The notes under the pieces are model-generated. The model was not told where the DNA came from and did no database searches. It saw only the letters and a list, made by a program, of their open reading frames with translations. From Burkholderia sp. lig30 (GTDB lineage: Bacteria > Pseudomonadota > Gammaproteobacteria > Burkholderiales > Burkholderiaceae), in contig NZ_JGVW01000071.1 in NCBI RefSeq assembly GCF_000687455.2, positions 1-44,176 on the forward strand: a DNA stretch of 44,176 bases. Direction: 5' to 3'. The position numbers were made by a program, and so were the translations under genes. Below are positions 16,651 through 25,277 of the stretch, in pieces. Positions within the stretch are counted from its first letter, which is position 1. Every line of letters starts with the position of its first letter.

Positions 16651-16669
16651 CGAATTATCTGTCAATTCG
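16651..16669. promoter_or_regulatory. Candidate KynR operator dyad
   Basis: CGAATT (16651-16656) and AATTCG (16664-16669) form a perfect dyad around seven bases, in the only AT-rich patch of the kynR/kynB gap. Lrp-family proteins bind short AT-centred dyads. The link to KynR is positional inference. Confidence 0.45.
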
Positions 16670-16754
16670 GCCGTTTGTCCATGTCTATTTCGCAAGCACT
16701 TTCTGCGAGCGTCCACCTATCATGCGAAGCATCGATTCACCGTTTCGCAACAGC

Positions 16755-17396
16755 ATGGACAAGCTCTGGGACATCTCGCCGCCGGTCGATCCCGCCACCC
16801 CCGTGTGGCCGGGCGACACGCCGGTTTCGGTCGAACGCGTGTGGCGCATCGAGGCCGGCTCGCCCGTCAACGTCGCGCGGCTGACGCTGTCGCCCCATAC
16901 CGGCGCGCACACCGATGCGCCGCTCCATTACGACGTCGACGGCGCGCCGATCGGCGCGGTGCCGCTCGACACCTATCTCGGCCCGTGCCGCGTGATCCCG
17001 TGCATCGGCGCATCGCCCGTCGTGCGGCCCGAACACCTGTCGGGCGCGCTCGACGGCATCCCGCCGCGCGTGCTGCTGCGCACCTGCGAGCAGGCCAGCG
17101 TCGCGCAATGGGACCCGCATTTCTGCGCGGTCGCGCCGGACACCGTCGATCTGCTCGCCGCGCACGGCGTGCGGCTGATCGGCATCGACACGCCGTCGCT
17201 CGACCCGCAGGACTCGAAGACGATGGACGCGCACCGCCGCATCCGTGCGCACGAGATGGCGATCCTCGAAGGCATCGTGCTCGACGACGTGCCGGCGGGC
17301 GACTACGAGCTGATTGCGCTGCCGCTCAAGCTCACGACGCTCGATGCAAGCCCGGTGCGCGCGGTGCTGCGCGCGCTGCCCGCCGCCCCCCTCTGA
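16755..17396 (+). CDS. kynB: Kynurenine formamidase (arylformamidase) KynB
   Basis: KynB hydrolyses N-formylkynurenine to kynurenine and formate. The 213-aa cyclase-family product shows the metal-binding motif [15 protein letters not shown] (H48, H52, D54) and the downstream [13 protein letters not shown] block. The ATG at 16755 ([10 protein letters not shown]) fits the family start, and an upstream ATG at 16721 is in frame. It is first in the kynB-kynU-kynA run, with 23 bases to kynU. Confidence 0.95.
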   Translation: MDKLWDISPPVDPATPVWPGDTPVSVERVWRIEAGSPVNVARLTLSPHTGAHTDAPLHYDVDGAPIGAVPLDTYLGPCRVIPCIGASPVVRPEHLSGALDGIPPRVLLRTCEQASVAQWDPHFCAVAPDTVDLLAAHGVRLIGIDTPSLDPQDSKTMDAHRRIRAHEMAILEGIVLDDVPAGDYELIALPLKLTTLDASPVRAVLRALPAAPL

Positions 17397-17419
17397 CTCA
17401 CTGACCCACCCCGCTCATC

Positions 17420-18673
17420 ATGATCAAGACCCGTGAAGACGCGCTCGCACTCGATCGCGACGACCCGCTCGCCCCGCTGCGCGAACAGTTCGCGCTGCCC
17501 GAAGGCGTGATCTACCTCGACGGCAATTCGCTCGGCGCGCAGCCGCGCGCGTCCGCCGCCCGCGCGCAAGCCGTGATCGGCGCCGAATGGGGCGAAGGCC
17601 TGATCCGCAGCTGGAACACGGCCGGCTGGTTCGCGCTGCCGCGCCGCCTCGGCAACAAGCTCGCGCCGCTGATCGGCAGCGCTCAGGACGAGATCGTCGT
17701 CACCGATACGATCTCGATCAACCTGTTCAAGCTCCTGTCGGCGATGCTGCGCCACCAGGCGCGGCACGCGCCGGCGCGCCGCGTGATCGTGTCGGAGCGC
17801 TCGAACTTCCCGACCGACCTGTACATCGCGCAGGGCCTGATCGAGCAGCTCGGCGGCGACTACGAACTGCGCCTGATCGACGACCCGGCCGACCTGCCCG
17901 GCGCGATCGGCGAGGACACCGCCGTCGCGATGATCACGCACGTGAACTACCGCACCGGCTACATGCACGACATGGCGGCCGTCACGCAACTCGTCCAGCA
18001 GGCCGGCGCGCTGATGCTGTGGGATCTCGCGCACTCGGCAGGCGCGGTGCCGGTCGACCTGAACGGCGCGCATGCGGACGGCGCGGTCGGCTGCACCTAC
18101 AAGTACCTGAACGGCGGCCCCGGCTCGCCCGCGTTCGTCTGGGTGCCGGCACGCCACCACGCGCGCTTCGCGCAGCCGCTGTCGGGCTGGTGGGGCCATC
18201 GCGCGCCGTTCGCGATGCAGCCCGGGTTCGCCCCCGATCCCGGCATCGCGCGCTTCCTGTGCGGCACCCAGCCGATCGTGTCGATGTCGATGGTCGAATG
18301 CGGCCTCGACGTGTTCCTGCAGACCGACATGCCCGCGATCCGCCGCAAGTCGCTCGCGCTGACCGATGCGTTCATCGCGCTCGTCGAGTCGCGCTGCGAA
18401 GGCCACGCGCTGAAGCTCGTCACGCCGCGCGCGCATCACCAGCGCGGCTCGCAGGCGAGCTTCGAGCATCCGCACGGCTACGAAGTGATGCAGGCGCTGA
18501 TCGCGCGCGGCGTGATCGGCGACTACCGCGAGCCGCACGTGCTGCGCTTCGGCTTCACGCCGCTCTATACCCGCTACGTCGACGCGTGGGACGCCGTCGA
18601 GACGCTGCGCGACATCCTCGACAGCGGTGCGTGGCGAGCGCCCGAGTTCGCCAGCCGGTCCGCGGTGACCTGA
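17420..18673 (+). CDS. kynU: Kynureninase KynU
   Basis: This PLP enzyme cleaves kynurenine to anthranilate and alanine. The 417-aa product carries [12 protein letters not shown] near the N-terminus. The PLP-lysine motif [15 protein letters not shown] has K228, matching the characterised pseudomonad enzyme position. Further blocks are [11 protein letters not shown] and the C-terminal [10 protein letters not shown]. It is the second gene of the kyn operon. A GC-rich dyad (CGTCCG...CGGAC) lies in the 64-bp gap before kynA. Confidence 0.96.
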   Translation: MIKTREDALALDRDDPLAPLREQFALPEGVIYLDGNSLGAQPRASAARAQAVIGAEWGEGLIRSWNTAGWFALPRRLGNKLAPLIGSAQDEIVVTDTISINLFKLLSAMLRHQARHAPARRVIVSERSNFPTDLYIAQGLIEQLGGDYELRLIDDPADLPGAIGEDTAVAMITHVNYRTGYMHDMAAVTQLVQQAGALMLWDLAHSAGAVPVDLNGAHADGAVGCTYKYLNGGPGSPAFVWVPARHHARFAQPLSGWWGHRAPFAMQPGFAPDPGIARFLCGTQPIVSMSMVECGLDVFLQTDMPAIRRKSLALTDAFIALVESRCEGHALKLVTPRAHHQRGSQASFEHPHGYEVMQALIARGVIGDYREPHVLRFGFTPLYTRYVDAWDAVETLRDILDSGAWRAPEFASRSAVT

Positions 18674-18737
18674 TCGTCCGTGCCGGCGCGCGGCACGCGC
18701 GCCGGACAAAGCGCCATTCATTTCTGGGAGACAAGTC

Positions 18738-19670
18738 GTGAATTCTGGTCATATGCAGCCCCCCGGCGACGACGCGCCGGCAGGCTGTCCGTTCTCGGGC
18801 ACGCGTGCGCAGCACGAAGCGTCGCACGTGCCGGGCGAAGCCGGCGAAACCGCCGCCTGGCACGACGCGCAGCTCGATTTCTCGAAATCGATGAGCTACG
18901 GCGACTACCTGTCGCTGAACACGATCCTGAACGCGCAGCATCCGCTGTCGCCGGATCACAACGAGATGCTGTTCATCATCCAGCATCAGACGAGCGAGCT
19001 GTGGATGAAGCTCGCGCTGTTCGAACTGCACGCCGCGCTCGACGCGGTCCATCGCGACGCGCTGCCGCCCGCGTTCAAGATGCTCGCGCGCGTGTCGCGC
19101 ATCTTCGAGCAGCTCGTGCAGGCGTGGAACGTGCTCGCGACGATGACGCCGTCCGAATACTCGGCGATGCGGCCGTACCTCGGCCAGTCGTCGGGCTTCC
19201 AGTCGTATCAGTATCGCCAGCTCGAATTCATGCTCGGCAACAAGAATCCGCAGATGTTGCACCCGCACGCGCATCGCCCGGACCTCCTCGCGCAGGTGCG
19301 TGCGACGCTCGAGGCGCCGTCGCTGTACGACGAGGTGATTCGCCTTCTGGCGCGGCGCGGCTTCCCGATCGCGCCGGCGCGGCTCGAACGCGACTGGACG
19401 CAGCCGACGCAGCACGACGAATCGGTCGAAGCCGCGTGGCTCGAGGTGTACCGCCACCCGCAGCAGCACTGGGAGCTGTACGAGATGGCCGAGGAACTGG
19501 TCGATCTCGAGGACGCATTCCGCCAGTGGCGCTTCCGGCACATGACCACCGTCGAGCGGATCATCGGCTTCAAGCAGGGCACCGGCGGCACGAGCGGCGC
19601 GCCGTACCTGCGCAAGATGCTCGACGTCGTGCTGTTCCCCGAGCTCTGGCACGTGCGCACGACCCTGTAA
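18738..19670 (+). CDS. kynA: Tryptophan 2,3-dioxygenase KynA
   Basis: This haem enzyme opens the tryptophan indole ring to N-formylkynurenine, the first pathway step, although its gene is third in the operon. The 310-aa product contains [31 protein letters not shown], and [20 protein letters not shown] with the probable axial haem His at 268. A GTG start at 18738 was chosen because GGGAG (18726-18730) is well placed. An ATG at 18753 is the alternative, losing five residues. Confidence 0.95.
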   Translation: MNSGHMQPPGDDAPAGCPFSGTRAQHEASHVPGEAGETAAWHDAQLDFSKSMSYGDYLSLNTILNAQHPLSPDHNEMLFIIQHQTSELWMKLALFELHAALDAVHRDALPPAFKMLARVSRIFEQLVQAWNVLATMTPSEYSAMRPYLGQSSGFQSYQYRQLEFMLGNKNPQMLHPHAHRPDLLAQVRATLEAPSLYDEVIRLLARRGFPIAPARLERDWTQPTQHDESVEAAWLEVYRHPQQHWELYEMAEELVDLEDAFRQWRFRHMTTVERIIGFKQGTGGTSGAPYLRKMLDVVLFPELWHVRTTL

Positions 19671-19751
19671 GCCGCCATCGTCCGCCCGTACGCCGTCCCG
19701 GCGGCGGGCGGGCCGCCACGGCGCACGGGGACGTGCGCACGCGAACGATAC

Positions 19752-19764
19752 GTTATATCATCAC
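19752..19764 (+). promoter_or_regulatory. Zur-box-like site upstream of zur
   Basis: GTTATATCATCAC agrees with the palindromic Zur consensus GTTATA-W-TATAAC at 11 of 13 positions. It lies 28 bases before the zur start, in a GC-rich background. This position would allow zinc-dependent autorepression of zur-znuACB. Confidence 0.65.
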
Positions 19765-19791
19765 GACTCGTTCGCTCCACCGCATTGCGCC

Positions 19792-20253
19792 ATGGCTACC
19801 TCATCGTCAATCGCCGACCGCCTGTCCCGCGCCGACGCGTTCGCCGCCGAGCACGGCCTCGCATGGACGCCGCTGCGCCGGCAGGTCTACGAGCGCGTGC
19901 TCGCCGCGCAGCGCCCGATCGGCGCTTACGACCTGCTCGCCGAACTCGAGCCGCAGCGCGGCCGGGTGCCGCCCACGACCGTCTATCGCGCGCTGGATTT
20001 CCTCGTCGAGCACGGCCTCATCCACCGGATCGAGTCGAAGAACGCGTTTTTCGCGTGCTGCGAGATCGGCCAGCCGCATGAAGGCCAGTTCCTGATCTGC
20101 GAATCGTGCGGCGAAACCGTCGAGATTCCCGGCGGAGAGCTGGCGAAGCAGCTGTCCGCGAGCCCGCCTGCGCATGGCTTCGAGGTCCACCATCAGGTCG
20201 TCGAGCTGAGCGGCCTGTGCGGACACTGCAAGACCCGGCCCGCACGGGGCTGA
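19792..20253 (+). CDS. zur: Fur-family zinc uptake regulator Zur
   Basis: Zur represses zinc-import genes when zinc is plentiful. The 153-aa product has a Fur-type winged helix (TPLRRQVYERVLAAQRPIGA, then PPTTVYRALDFLVEHGLIHR). The structural zinc cysteines are CESC and CGHC near the C-terminus. Placement directly ahead of znuA makes Zur rather than Fur or PerR the best call. It leads a four-gene run with znuA, znuC and znuB. No strong Shine-Dalgarno is seen. Confidence 0.93.
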   Translation: MATSSSIADRLSRADAFAAEHGLAWTPLRRQVYERVLAAQRPIGAYDLLAELEPQRGRVPPTTVYRALDFLVEHGLIHRIESKNAFFACCEIGQPHEGQFLICESCGETVEIPGGELAKQLSASPPAHGFEVHHQVVELSGLCGHCKTRPARG

Positions 20254-20299
20254 CGCTGCCGCGCGGCCGCCGCGCCGCCCCATCCACACAAGGACATTC

Positions 20300-21205
20300 A
20301 TGACCCTCGCCCCGATGCGCGCCCTGTCGCGTCCGTTCCGCTGGCTTGCCGCCGGCCTCGCCGCGCTGTCGCTCGCCGCGCCGGCATTCGTCCAGGCCGC
20401 GCCCGTCAACGTCGTCGCCGCCGAGAATTTCTACGGCGACGTCGCCGCCCAGATCGGCGGCGGCCGCGTCGCGGTGACGAGCATCCTCAGCAATCCCGAC
20501 CAGGACCCGCACCTGTTCGAGGCCAGCCCGAAAACCGCGCGCGCATTGCAGCAGGCGAAGGTCGTGATCTACAACGGCGCCGATTACGATCCGTGGATGG
20601 GCAAGCTGCTCGCGGCGTCGAAGCAGGCCGGGCGCGCGACGATCGTCGCCGCCGATCTCGTCGGCAAGCGCGCGGGCGACAACCCGCACCTCTGGTACGA
20701 CCCGGAGACGATGCCCGCCGCCGCACGCGCGATCGCCGCCGAGCTGGGCCGCGCCGACCCCGCGCACAAGGGCGAATACGACGCGAACCTCGGCAGGTTC
20801 ATCGCATCGCTGAAGCCGATCGACGACAAGGTCGCCGCGCTGCGCGCACGCTACAAGGGCGCATCGGTGACCGCGACCGAGCCGGTCGCCGGCTATCTGG
20901 CCGCCGCGATCGGTCTCGACATGCGCAACCAGCGCTTCCAGCTCGCGACGATGAACAACACCGAGGCAAGCGCACAGGACGTCGCCGCATTCGAGAACGA
21001 CCTGCGGAATAAGCAGGTGCGCGTGCTGATCTACAACAGCCAGGCCGAGGCGCCGATGACGAAGCGCATGCTGAAGATCGCGCGCGACGCGGGCGTGCCT
21101 GCCGTGAGCGTCACCGAGACGCAGCCGGCCGGCAAGACCTTCCAGCAATGGATGCTCGGCGAGGTCGACGCGCTCGGCAACGCGCTGTCGGCAGGCAAGC
21201 CATGA
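20300..21205 (+). CDS. znuA: Zinc ABC transporter periplasmic binding protein ZnuA
   Basis: This 301-aa periplasmic solute-binding protein of cluster A-I has a signal peptide ending near VQA (residue 33). Two metal His ligands are visible: H71 in DQDPHLFE and H130 in DNPHLWYDP. The usual third-His region reads TATEPVAGYLA, with Glu where classic ZnuA has His. The His-rich loop seen in E. coli ZnuA is absent. AAGGA precedes the ATG. Its stop overlaps znuC (ATGA). Zinc specificity is inferred from the zur/znuCB context. Confidence 0.9.
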   Translation: MTLAPMRALSRPFRWLAAGLAALSLAAPAFVQAAPVNVVAAENFYGDVAAQIGGGRVAVTSILSNPDQDPHLFEASPKTARALQQAKVVIYNGADYDPWMGKLLAASKQAGRATIVAADLVGKRAGDNPHLWYDPETMPAAARAIAAELGRADPAHKGEYDANLGRFIASLKPIDDKVAALRARYKGASVTATEPVAGYLAAAIGLDMRNQRFQLATMNNTEASAQDVAAFENDLRNKQVRVLIYNSQAEAPMTKRMLKIARDAGVPAVSVTETQPAGKTFQQWMLGEVDALGNALSAGKP

Positions 21206-22095
21206 ACGCCGCGTCTCACGCGCTCGCGCTCGATCACGTCACGCTCGAACTGGGCGGGCGCACGATCCTGCGCGACGTCACCTTCGCGATCGAGCAGGGC
21301 GAATTCGTCGGCGTGCTCGGGCCGAACGGCGCGGGCAAGACCACGCTGATGCGCGCGATCCTCGGCCTCGTGCCGACCGCGGGCGGCTCGCTGCGTGTCG
21401 CCGGCGAGCCGGTCGCGCGGGGCAACCCGTCGATCGGCTACATGCCGCAGATCCGCAGCGCGCTCGCGGGCCGGCGCGTGCGCGGCTACGACTTCGTCGC
21501 GATGGCGGCCGACGGGCATCGCTGGGGGCTGCCGCACGCCAGCGACGCGACGCGCCGCGACGTCGACCGCGTGCTGGATCTGGTCGGCGGCACGGCGCTC
21601 GCGCGCCGGCCGCTGTCGGAATTGTCGGGCGGCGAACGGCAGCGCCTGCTGCTCGCGCAGTGCCTGCTCGGCAGCCCGAAGCTGCTGCTGCTCGACGAGC
21701 CGCTCATCAGCCTCGATCCGAGCCACCAGCGCGGCGTCGTCGAACTGGTGCGCCGCGTGCAGCGCGAGCTCGGCATCACCGTGCTGTTCTCCGCGCACGA
21801 GCTGAATCCGCTGCTCAACGCGCTCGACCGCGTACTGTATCTCGGCAACGGGGTCGCGGCGCTCGGCACCGTCGACGAGGTGATCACGAAGCCGGTGCTG
21901 TCGCGCCTGTATGGCTCGCCGATCGACGTGATGCGCGTCAACGGCCGGATCTTCGTGATGTCGGGCGACGTGGAAGTCGAGAAACACGACCACGAGCACG
22001 AAGGCGACGACGATCACGCGCATGGCGGCGGCCACGGCCATCACCACCACGGCCACGCGCATCCTCACGACAGCGGACACGCACACGATGTTTGA
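21202..22095 (+). CDS. znuC: Zinc ABC transporter ATPase ZnuC with His-rich C-terminal tail
   Basis: The 297-aa ABC ATPase has Walker A GPNGAGKTT, signature LSGGERQR, Walker B LLLLDEP and a switch-region His in FSAHE. The final 38 or so residues form an Asp/His tail with 15 histidines, starting KHDHEHEGDDDHAH. This is unusual for an ATPase subunit and could chelate zinc on the cytoplasmic side. Its start overlaps the znuA stop by four bases, and its stop overlaps znuB by eight, implying coupled translation. Confidence 0.94.
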   Translation: MNAASHALALDHVTLELGGRTILRDVTFAIEQGEFVGVLGPNGAGKTTLMRAILGLVPTAGGSLRVAGEPVARGNPSIGYMPQIRSALAGRRVRGYDFVAMAADGHRWGLPHASDATRRDVDRVLDLVGGTALARRPLSELSGGERQRLLLAQCLLGSPKLLLLDEPLISLDPSHQRGVVELVRRVQRELGITVLFSAHELNPLLNALDRVLYLGNGVAALGTVDEVITKPVLSRLYGSPIDVMRVNGRIFVMSGDVEVEKHDHEHEGDDDHAHGGGHGHHHHGHAHPHDSGHAHDV

Positions 22096-22876
22096 ATACG
22101 ACTTCATGATCAACGCCTTCGCGGCGTCCGGGATCGTCGCGGTGCTCGCGGGCATCGTCGGCTATTTCCTGGTGCTGCGCGGGCAGACCTTCGCCGGCCA
22201 CGCGCTGTCGCACGTCGGCTTCACCGGCGCGACGGGGGCCGTGCTGCTCGGCATCTCGCCGATCTGGGGGATGGTCGGCTTCACGCTCGCGGCGGGCATC
22301 GGCATGGGGGCGCTCGGCGAGCGGCTCGCGGGGCGCGACGTCGCGATCGGCGTGATCCTGTCGGGCGCGCTCGGCTGCGGCCTGTTGTTCCTGCATTTCT
22401 ACACGTCGTTCGCGACGCAGGTGACGGCGCTGCTGTTCGGCAACGTGCTGGCCGTGAGCCACGCGACGCTCGTCACGCTCGCCGCGATCGGCGCGGTGAG
22501 TCTCGCCGCGCTCGCGACGATGGCGCGTCCGCTGCTGTTCGCGTCGCTGCAGCCGGAGCTGGCCGAGGCGAAGGGCGTGTCGCTGCGCGCCGTGTCGATG
22601 CTGTTCCTCGCCGTGTGCGCGCTCGCGGTCGCGGCCTGCACGCAGATCGTCGGGGTGCTGCTCGTGTTCACGCTGCTGGTGGGCCCGGCTGCGGCCGCGC
22701 AGAACGTGACGACGCGGCTCGGCGCGGGCGTCGCGCTCGCGGCGCTGTTCGCGCTCGGCGAGGCGTGGCTCGGCATCGTGCTCGCCTATTACACGGACTG
22801 GCCGACGAGTTTCTGGATTACCGCGTTGTCGGCGGCGGTGTATGGGACGAGTCTGGCGGGAAAGCTGCGAAGCTAG
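22088..22876 (+). CDS. znuB: Zinc ABC transporter permease ZnuB
   Basis: The 262-aa inner-membrane permease of the ABC-3 family has about eight hydrophobic helices. Family blocks are FAGHALSHVGFTGA near residue 37 and LLVFTLLVGPAAAA near 196. It forms the channel of the ZnuABC importer. The ATG at 22088 lies inside the znuC 3' end, so translation is coupled. It ends 42 bases before the convergent fghA. Confidence 0.94.
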   Translation: MFEYDFMINAFAASGIVAVLAGIVGYFLVLRGQTFAGHALSHVGFTGATGAVLLGISPIWGMVGFTLAAGIGMGALGERLAGRDVAIGVILSGALGCGLLFLHFYTSFATQVTALLFGNVLAVSHATLVTLAAIGAVSLAALATMARPLLFASLQPELAEAKGVSLRAVSMLFLAVCALAVAACTQIVGVLLVFTLLVGPAAAAQNVTTRLGAGVALAALFALGEAWLGIVLAYYTDWPTSFWITALSAAVYGTSLAGKLRS

Positions 22877-22918
22877 CCGCGCCGCCCGGCGATACGAGCG
22901 GCGCGGCAATCCGGTGCG

Positions 22919-23767
22919 TTATCCCGCCAGCACCCGCGCATGATGCGCGACGTGGTCCTCGATGAACGACTGGATGAAGTAATACCCGTGGTCGTAGCGT
23001 AGATGCCGGCGCAGCGTCAGCGGCTGCCCGGCCGCTTCGCACGCCACCTCGAACACCTCGGGATTCAACTGCGTCGTCAGGAACTGATCCGCGAGCCCCT
23101 GATCGATCAGGATGCCTTCCGCGAACTTCCGCGCATCCGCGCGCGCCACCAGCTCGCTCGCGTCATAGCGCTTCCACGTTGCGCGGTCGGCGCCCAGATA
23201 CCCGGAAAACGCCTTCTCGCCCCACGGGCAGCGCATCGGCGCGGCGATCGGCGCGAACGCCGACACCGAGCGGAACACGTCCGGATTGCGCAGTGCGAGC
23301 ACGAGCGCGCCGTGCCCGCCCATCGAATGCCCGAAGATGCCGAGCCGCGCGCCGTCGATCGGCAGCTCGGCGGACACCGTCGTGCGCAACTCGTCAGTCA
23401 CGTACGAATACATCCGGTAATGCGTCGACCATGGCGCCTCGATCGCGTCGACGTAGAAGCCCGCGCCGACGCCGAAATCCCACGCGTCGGTCTCGCCCGG
23501 CACGCCCGCGCCGCGCGGGCTCGTGTCGGGCGCGACGAGCGCGAGGCCGTGCTGCGCCGCGTACTGCTGCGCGCCCGCCTTGATCGCGAAGGTTTCCTCG
23601 GTACAGGTCAGGCCCGCCAGATAGAACAGCGCCGGCACGCGGCCGTGCGCCGCCTGCGGCGGCAGGTACACCGAGAACTTCATCGGCAGGCCGATCGTCT
23701 TCGAGTCATGCCGGTAAAAGCGCTGCTCACCGCCGAGGCAAGCATGTGACGAAACAAGTTCAAGCAT
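22919..23767 (-). CDS. fghA: S-formylglutathione hydrolase
   Basis: This enzyme hydrolyses S-formylglutathione to formate and glutathione, the second step of glutathione-dependent formaldehyde oxidation. The 282-aa esterase-D family product has nucleophile motif GHSMGG (S148) and oxyanion segment YLAGLTCTEE. The catalytic Asp is in LIDQGLAD and the His in RYDHGYYFI. The start at 23767 (MLELVSSHAC) was preferred to an in-frame one at 23779. It follows adhC on the same strand across 171 bases filled with structured repeats. Confidence 0.95.
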   Translation of the reverse strand: MLELVSSHACLGGEQRFYRHDSKTIGLPMKFSVYLPPQAAHGRVPALFYLAGLTCTEETFAIKAGAQQYAAQHGLALVAPDTSPRGAGVPGETDAWDFGVGAGFYVDAIEAPWSTHYRMYSYVTDELRTTVSAELPIDGARLGIFGHSMGGHGALVLALRNPDVFRSVSAFAPIAAPMRCPWGEKAFSGYLGADRATWKRYDASELVARADARKFAEGILIDQGLADQFLTTQLNPEVFEVACEAAGQPLTLRRHLRYDHGYYFIQSFIEDHVAHHARVLAG

Positions 23768-23776
23768 CGCTGTCCT

Positions 23777-23934
23777 CATGCAAAGCTGTCGATCGGTTGT
23801 CGACCGAACTTGGCGCTTTAGCGCTTAGTTCGGTCCCATGCAAAGCTGTTGGCGCTTTAGCGCTTACGCCGATCCCATGCAAGGCTGCCGATCAGAGTTG
23901 GCGCTTCAACGCTTACTCTGATTCCATGCAAGGC
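23777..23934. repeat. Structured repeat cluster between adhC and fghA
   Basis: Four copies of CCATGCAA(A/G)GC(TG) start at 23777 (CATGCAAAGCTG), 23836, 23875 and 23924. Between them lie conserved GGCGCTT(T/C)A(G/A)CGCTTA loops. Two of the loops are enclosed by different perfect stems. GACCGAACT/AGTTCGGTC spans 23802-23810 and 23827-23835. ATCAGAGT/ACTCTGAT spans 23891-23898 and 23915-23922. The middle unit has lost its left arm. A fifth copy lies upstream of adhC. It resembles a REP-like interspersed palindromic element, with no protein evident. Confidence 0.8.
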
Positions 23935-23938
23935 CCGA

Positions 23939-25045
23939 TCAGTACAGCACGACCGAGCGGATCGATTCGCCCTTCTTCATCAGGTCGAAGCCTTCGTTGA
24001 TCCGATCGAGCGGCAGCGTGTGCGTGATCAGGTCGTCGATGTTGATCTTGCCTTCCATGTACCAGTCGACGATCTTCGGCACGTCGGTGCGGCCGCGCGC
24101 GCCGCCGAACGCCGAGCCCTTCCACTCGCGGCCCGTCACCAGCTGGAACGGCCGCGTGCTGATCTCCTCGCCCGCCGCCGCGACGCCGATGATGAACGAC
24201 TGGCCCCAGCCCTTGTGCGTGCACTCGAGCGCCTGGCGCATCACCTTCACGTTGCCGATGCACTCGAACGAATAGTCCGCGCCGCCGTCCGTCAGCTGCA
24301 CGATGTGGTCGACCACGTTCTCGACCTCGTTCGGGTTGATGAAGTGCGTCATGCCGAACTTCTTCGCCAGGTCGACGCGCTTCGGGTTGATGTCGACGCC
24401 GATGATCTTGTCGGCGCCGACCATTCTCGCGCCCTGGATCACGTTCAGGCCGATCCCGCCGAGACCGAACACGACGACGTTCGCGCCCGCCTCGACCTTG
24501 GCCGAGTAGACCACCGCGCCGACGCCCGTCGTCACGCCGCAGCCGATGTAGCAGATCTTGTCGAACGGCGCGTCCTCGCGCACCTTCGCCACCGCGATTT
24601 CCGGCACCACGATGTAGTTCGAGAACGTCGACGTGCCCATGTAGTGGAACAGCGGCTTGCCGTCGAGCGAGAAGCGCGACGTCGCATCCGGCATCAGCCC
24701 CTTGCCCTGCGTCGCGCGGATTTTCTGGCACAGGTTCGTCTTGCGCGACAGGCAGAACTTGCACTCGCGGCATTCCGGCGTGTACAGCGGGATCACGTGG
24801 TCGCCTTTTCGCACCGTGCCGACCCCCGGACCGACGTCGACGACGACGCCCGCACCTTCATGGCCGAGGATCGCCGGGAAGATCCCTTCTGGATCGGCGC
24901 CCGACAGCGTGTAGTAGTCGGTGTGGCAAATGCCCGTCGCCTTCACTTCGATCAGCACTTCGCCCGCGCGCGGCCCTTCGAGATCGACTTCCTCGATCGT
25001 CAGCGGGGCGCCGGCCTTCCATGCAATCGCGGCTTTCGTCTTCAT
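23939..25045 (-). CDS. adhC: S-(hydroxymethyl)glutathione dehydrogenase (class III ADH)
   Basis: This NAD-dependent enzyme oxidises S-hydroxymethylglutathione formed from formaldehyde. The 368-aa class III alcohol dehydrogenase has catalytic zinc ligands C40, H62 (GHEGAG) and C169. Structural zinc cysteines are C92, C95, C98 and C106, and the Rossmann motif is FGLGGIGLN. Length is standard. The start ATG at 25045 gives [12 protein letters not shown]. It pairs with fghA downstream. No FrmR-type regulator is present. A hairpin repeat copy sits 25-72 bases upstream of the start, in the likely leader. Confidence 0.95.
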   Translation of the reverse strand: MKTKAAIAWKAGAPLTIEEVDLEGPRAGEVLIEVKATGICHTDYYTLSGADPEGIFPAILGHEGAGVVVDVGPGVGTVRKGDHVIPLYTPECRECKFCLSRKTNLCQKIRATQGKGLMPDATSRFSLDGKPLFHYMGTSTFSNYIVVPEIAVAKVREDAPFDKICYIGCGVTTGVGAVVYSAKVEAGANVVVFGLGGIGLNVIQGARMVGADKIIGVDINPKRVDLAKKFGMTHFINPNEVENVVDHIVQLTDGGADYSFECIGNVKVMRQALECTHKGWGQSFIIGVAAAGEEISTRPFQLVTGREWKGSAFGGARGRTDVPKIVDWYMEGKINIDDLITHTLPLDRINEGFDLMKKGESIRSVVLY

Positions 25046-25069
25046 CGTGTGGCTCCTATCAAGTGTGTC

Positions 25070-25117
25070 GACGCGCGTTAGCGCTTCAGCGCTTGCTCGC
25101 GTCCCCATGCAAAGCTG
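25070..25117. repeat. Fifth copy of the hairpin repeat, upstream of adhC
   Basis: GACGCG (25070-25075) and CGCGTC (25098-25103) enclose a loop with TTAGCGCTTCAGCGCTT, followed by CCATGCAAAGCTG (25105-25117). Loop and trailer match the cluster at 23777-23934, while the stem sequence is different but still paired. It lies in the probable adhC 5' leader. Confidence 0.75.
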
Positions 25118-25277
25118 ACATGGCCGCGCCGCGCGTCTTCGCGCACGGCGTGGCGAAATGAAATCGCGCTCGCCATGATGGCGGTTTCACGCGCGCGCCG
25201 CGTGCGCGAAACAGCCGTCGCATTGCCCAAATGCGTCATCGGTGACGCCGGCAACGCAACGCGACAAGTGCCAGAGT

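Noticed and set aside
23777..23934. CRISPR-like array between fghA and adhC
   Set aside because: The units are degenerate, unequal in spacing, have structured rather than unique intervening sequence, and there are no cas genes.
23746..24000. Small plus-strand ORF reading through the repeat cluster
   Set aside because: Its amino-acid repeats merely reflect the DNA repeat. It has no Shine-Dalgarno and runs into antisense of adhC.
25046..25277. Riboswitch in the adhC leader
   Set aside because: The only structure is the repeat-family hairpin. No known riboswitch core pattern could be matched.
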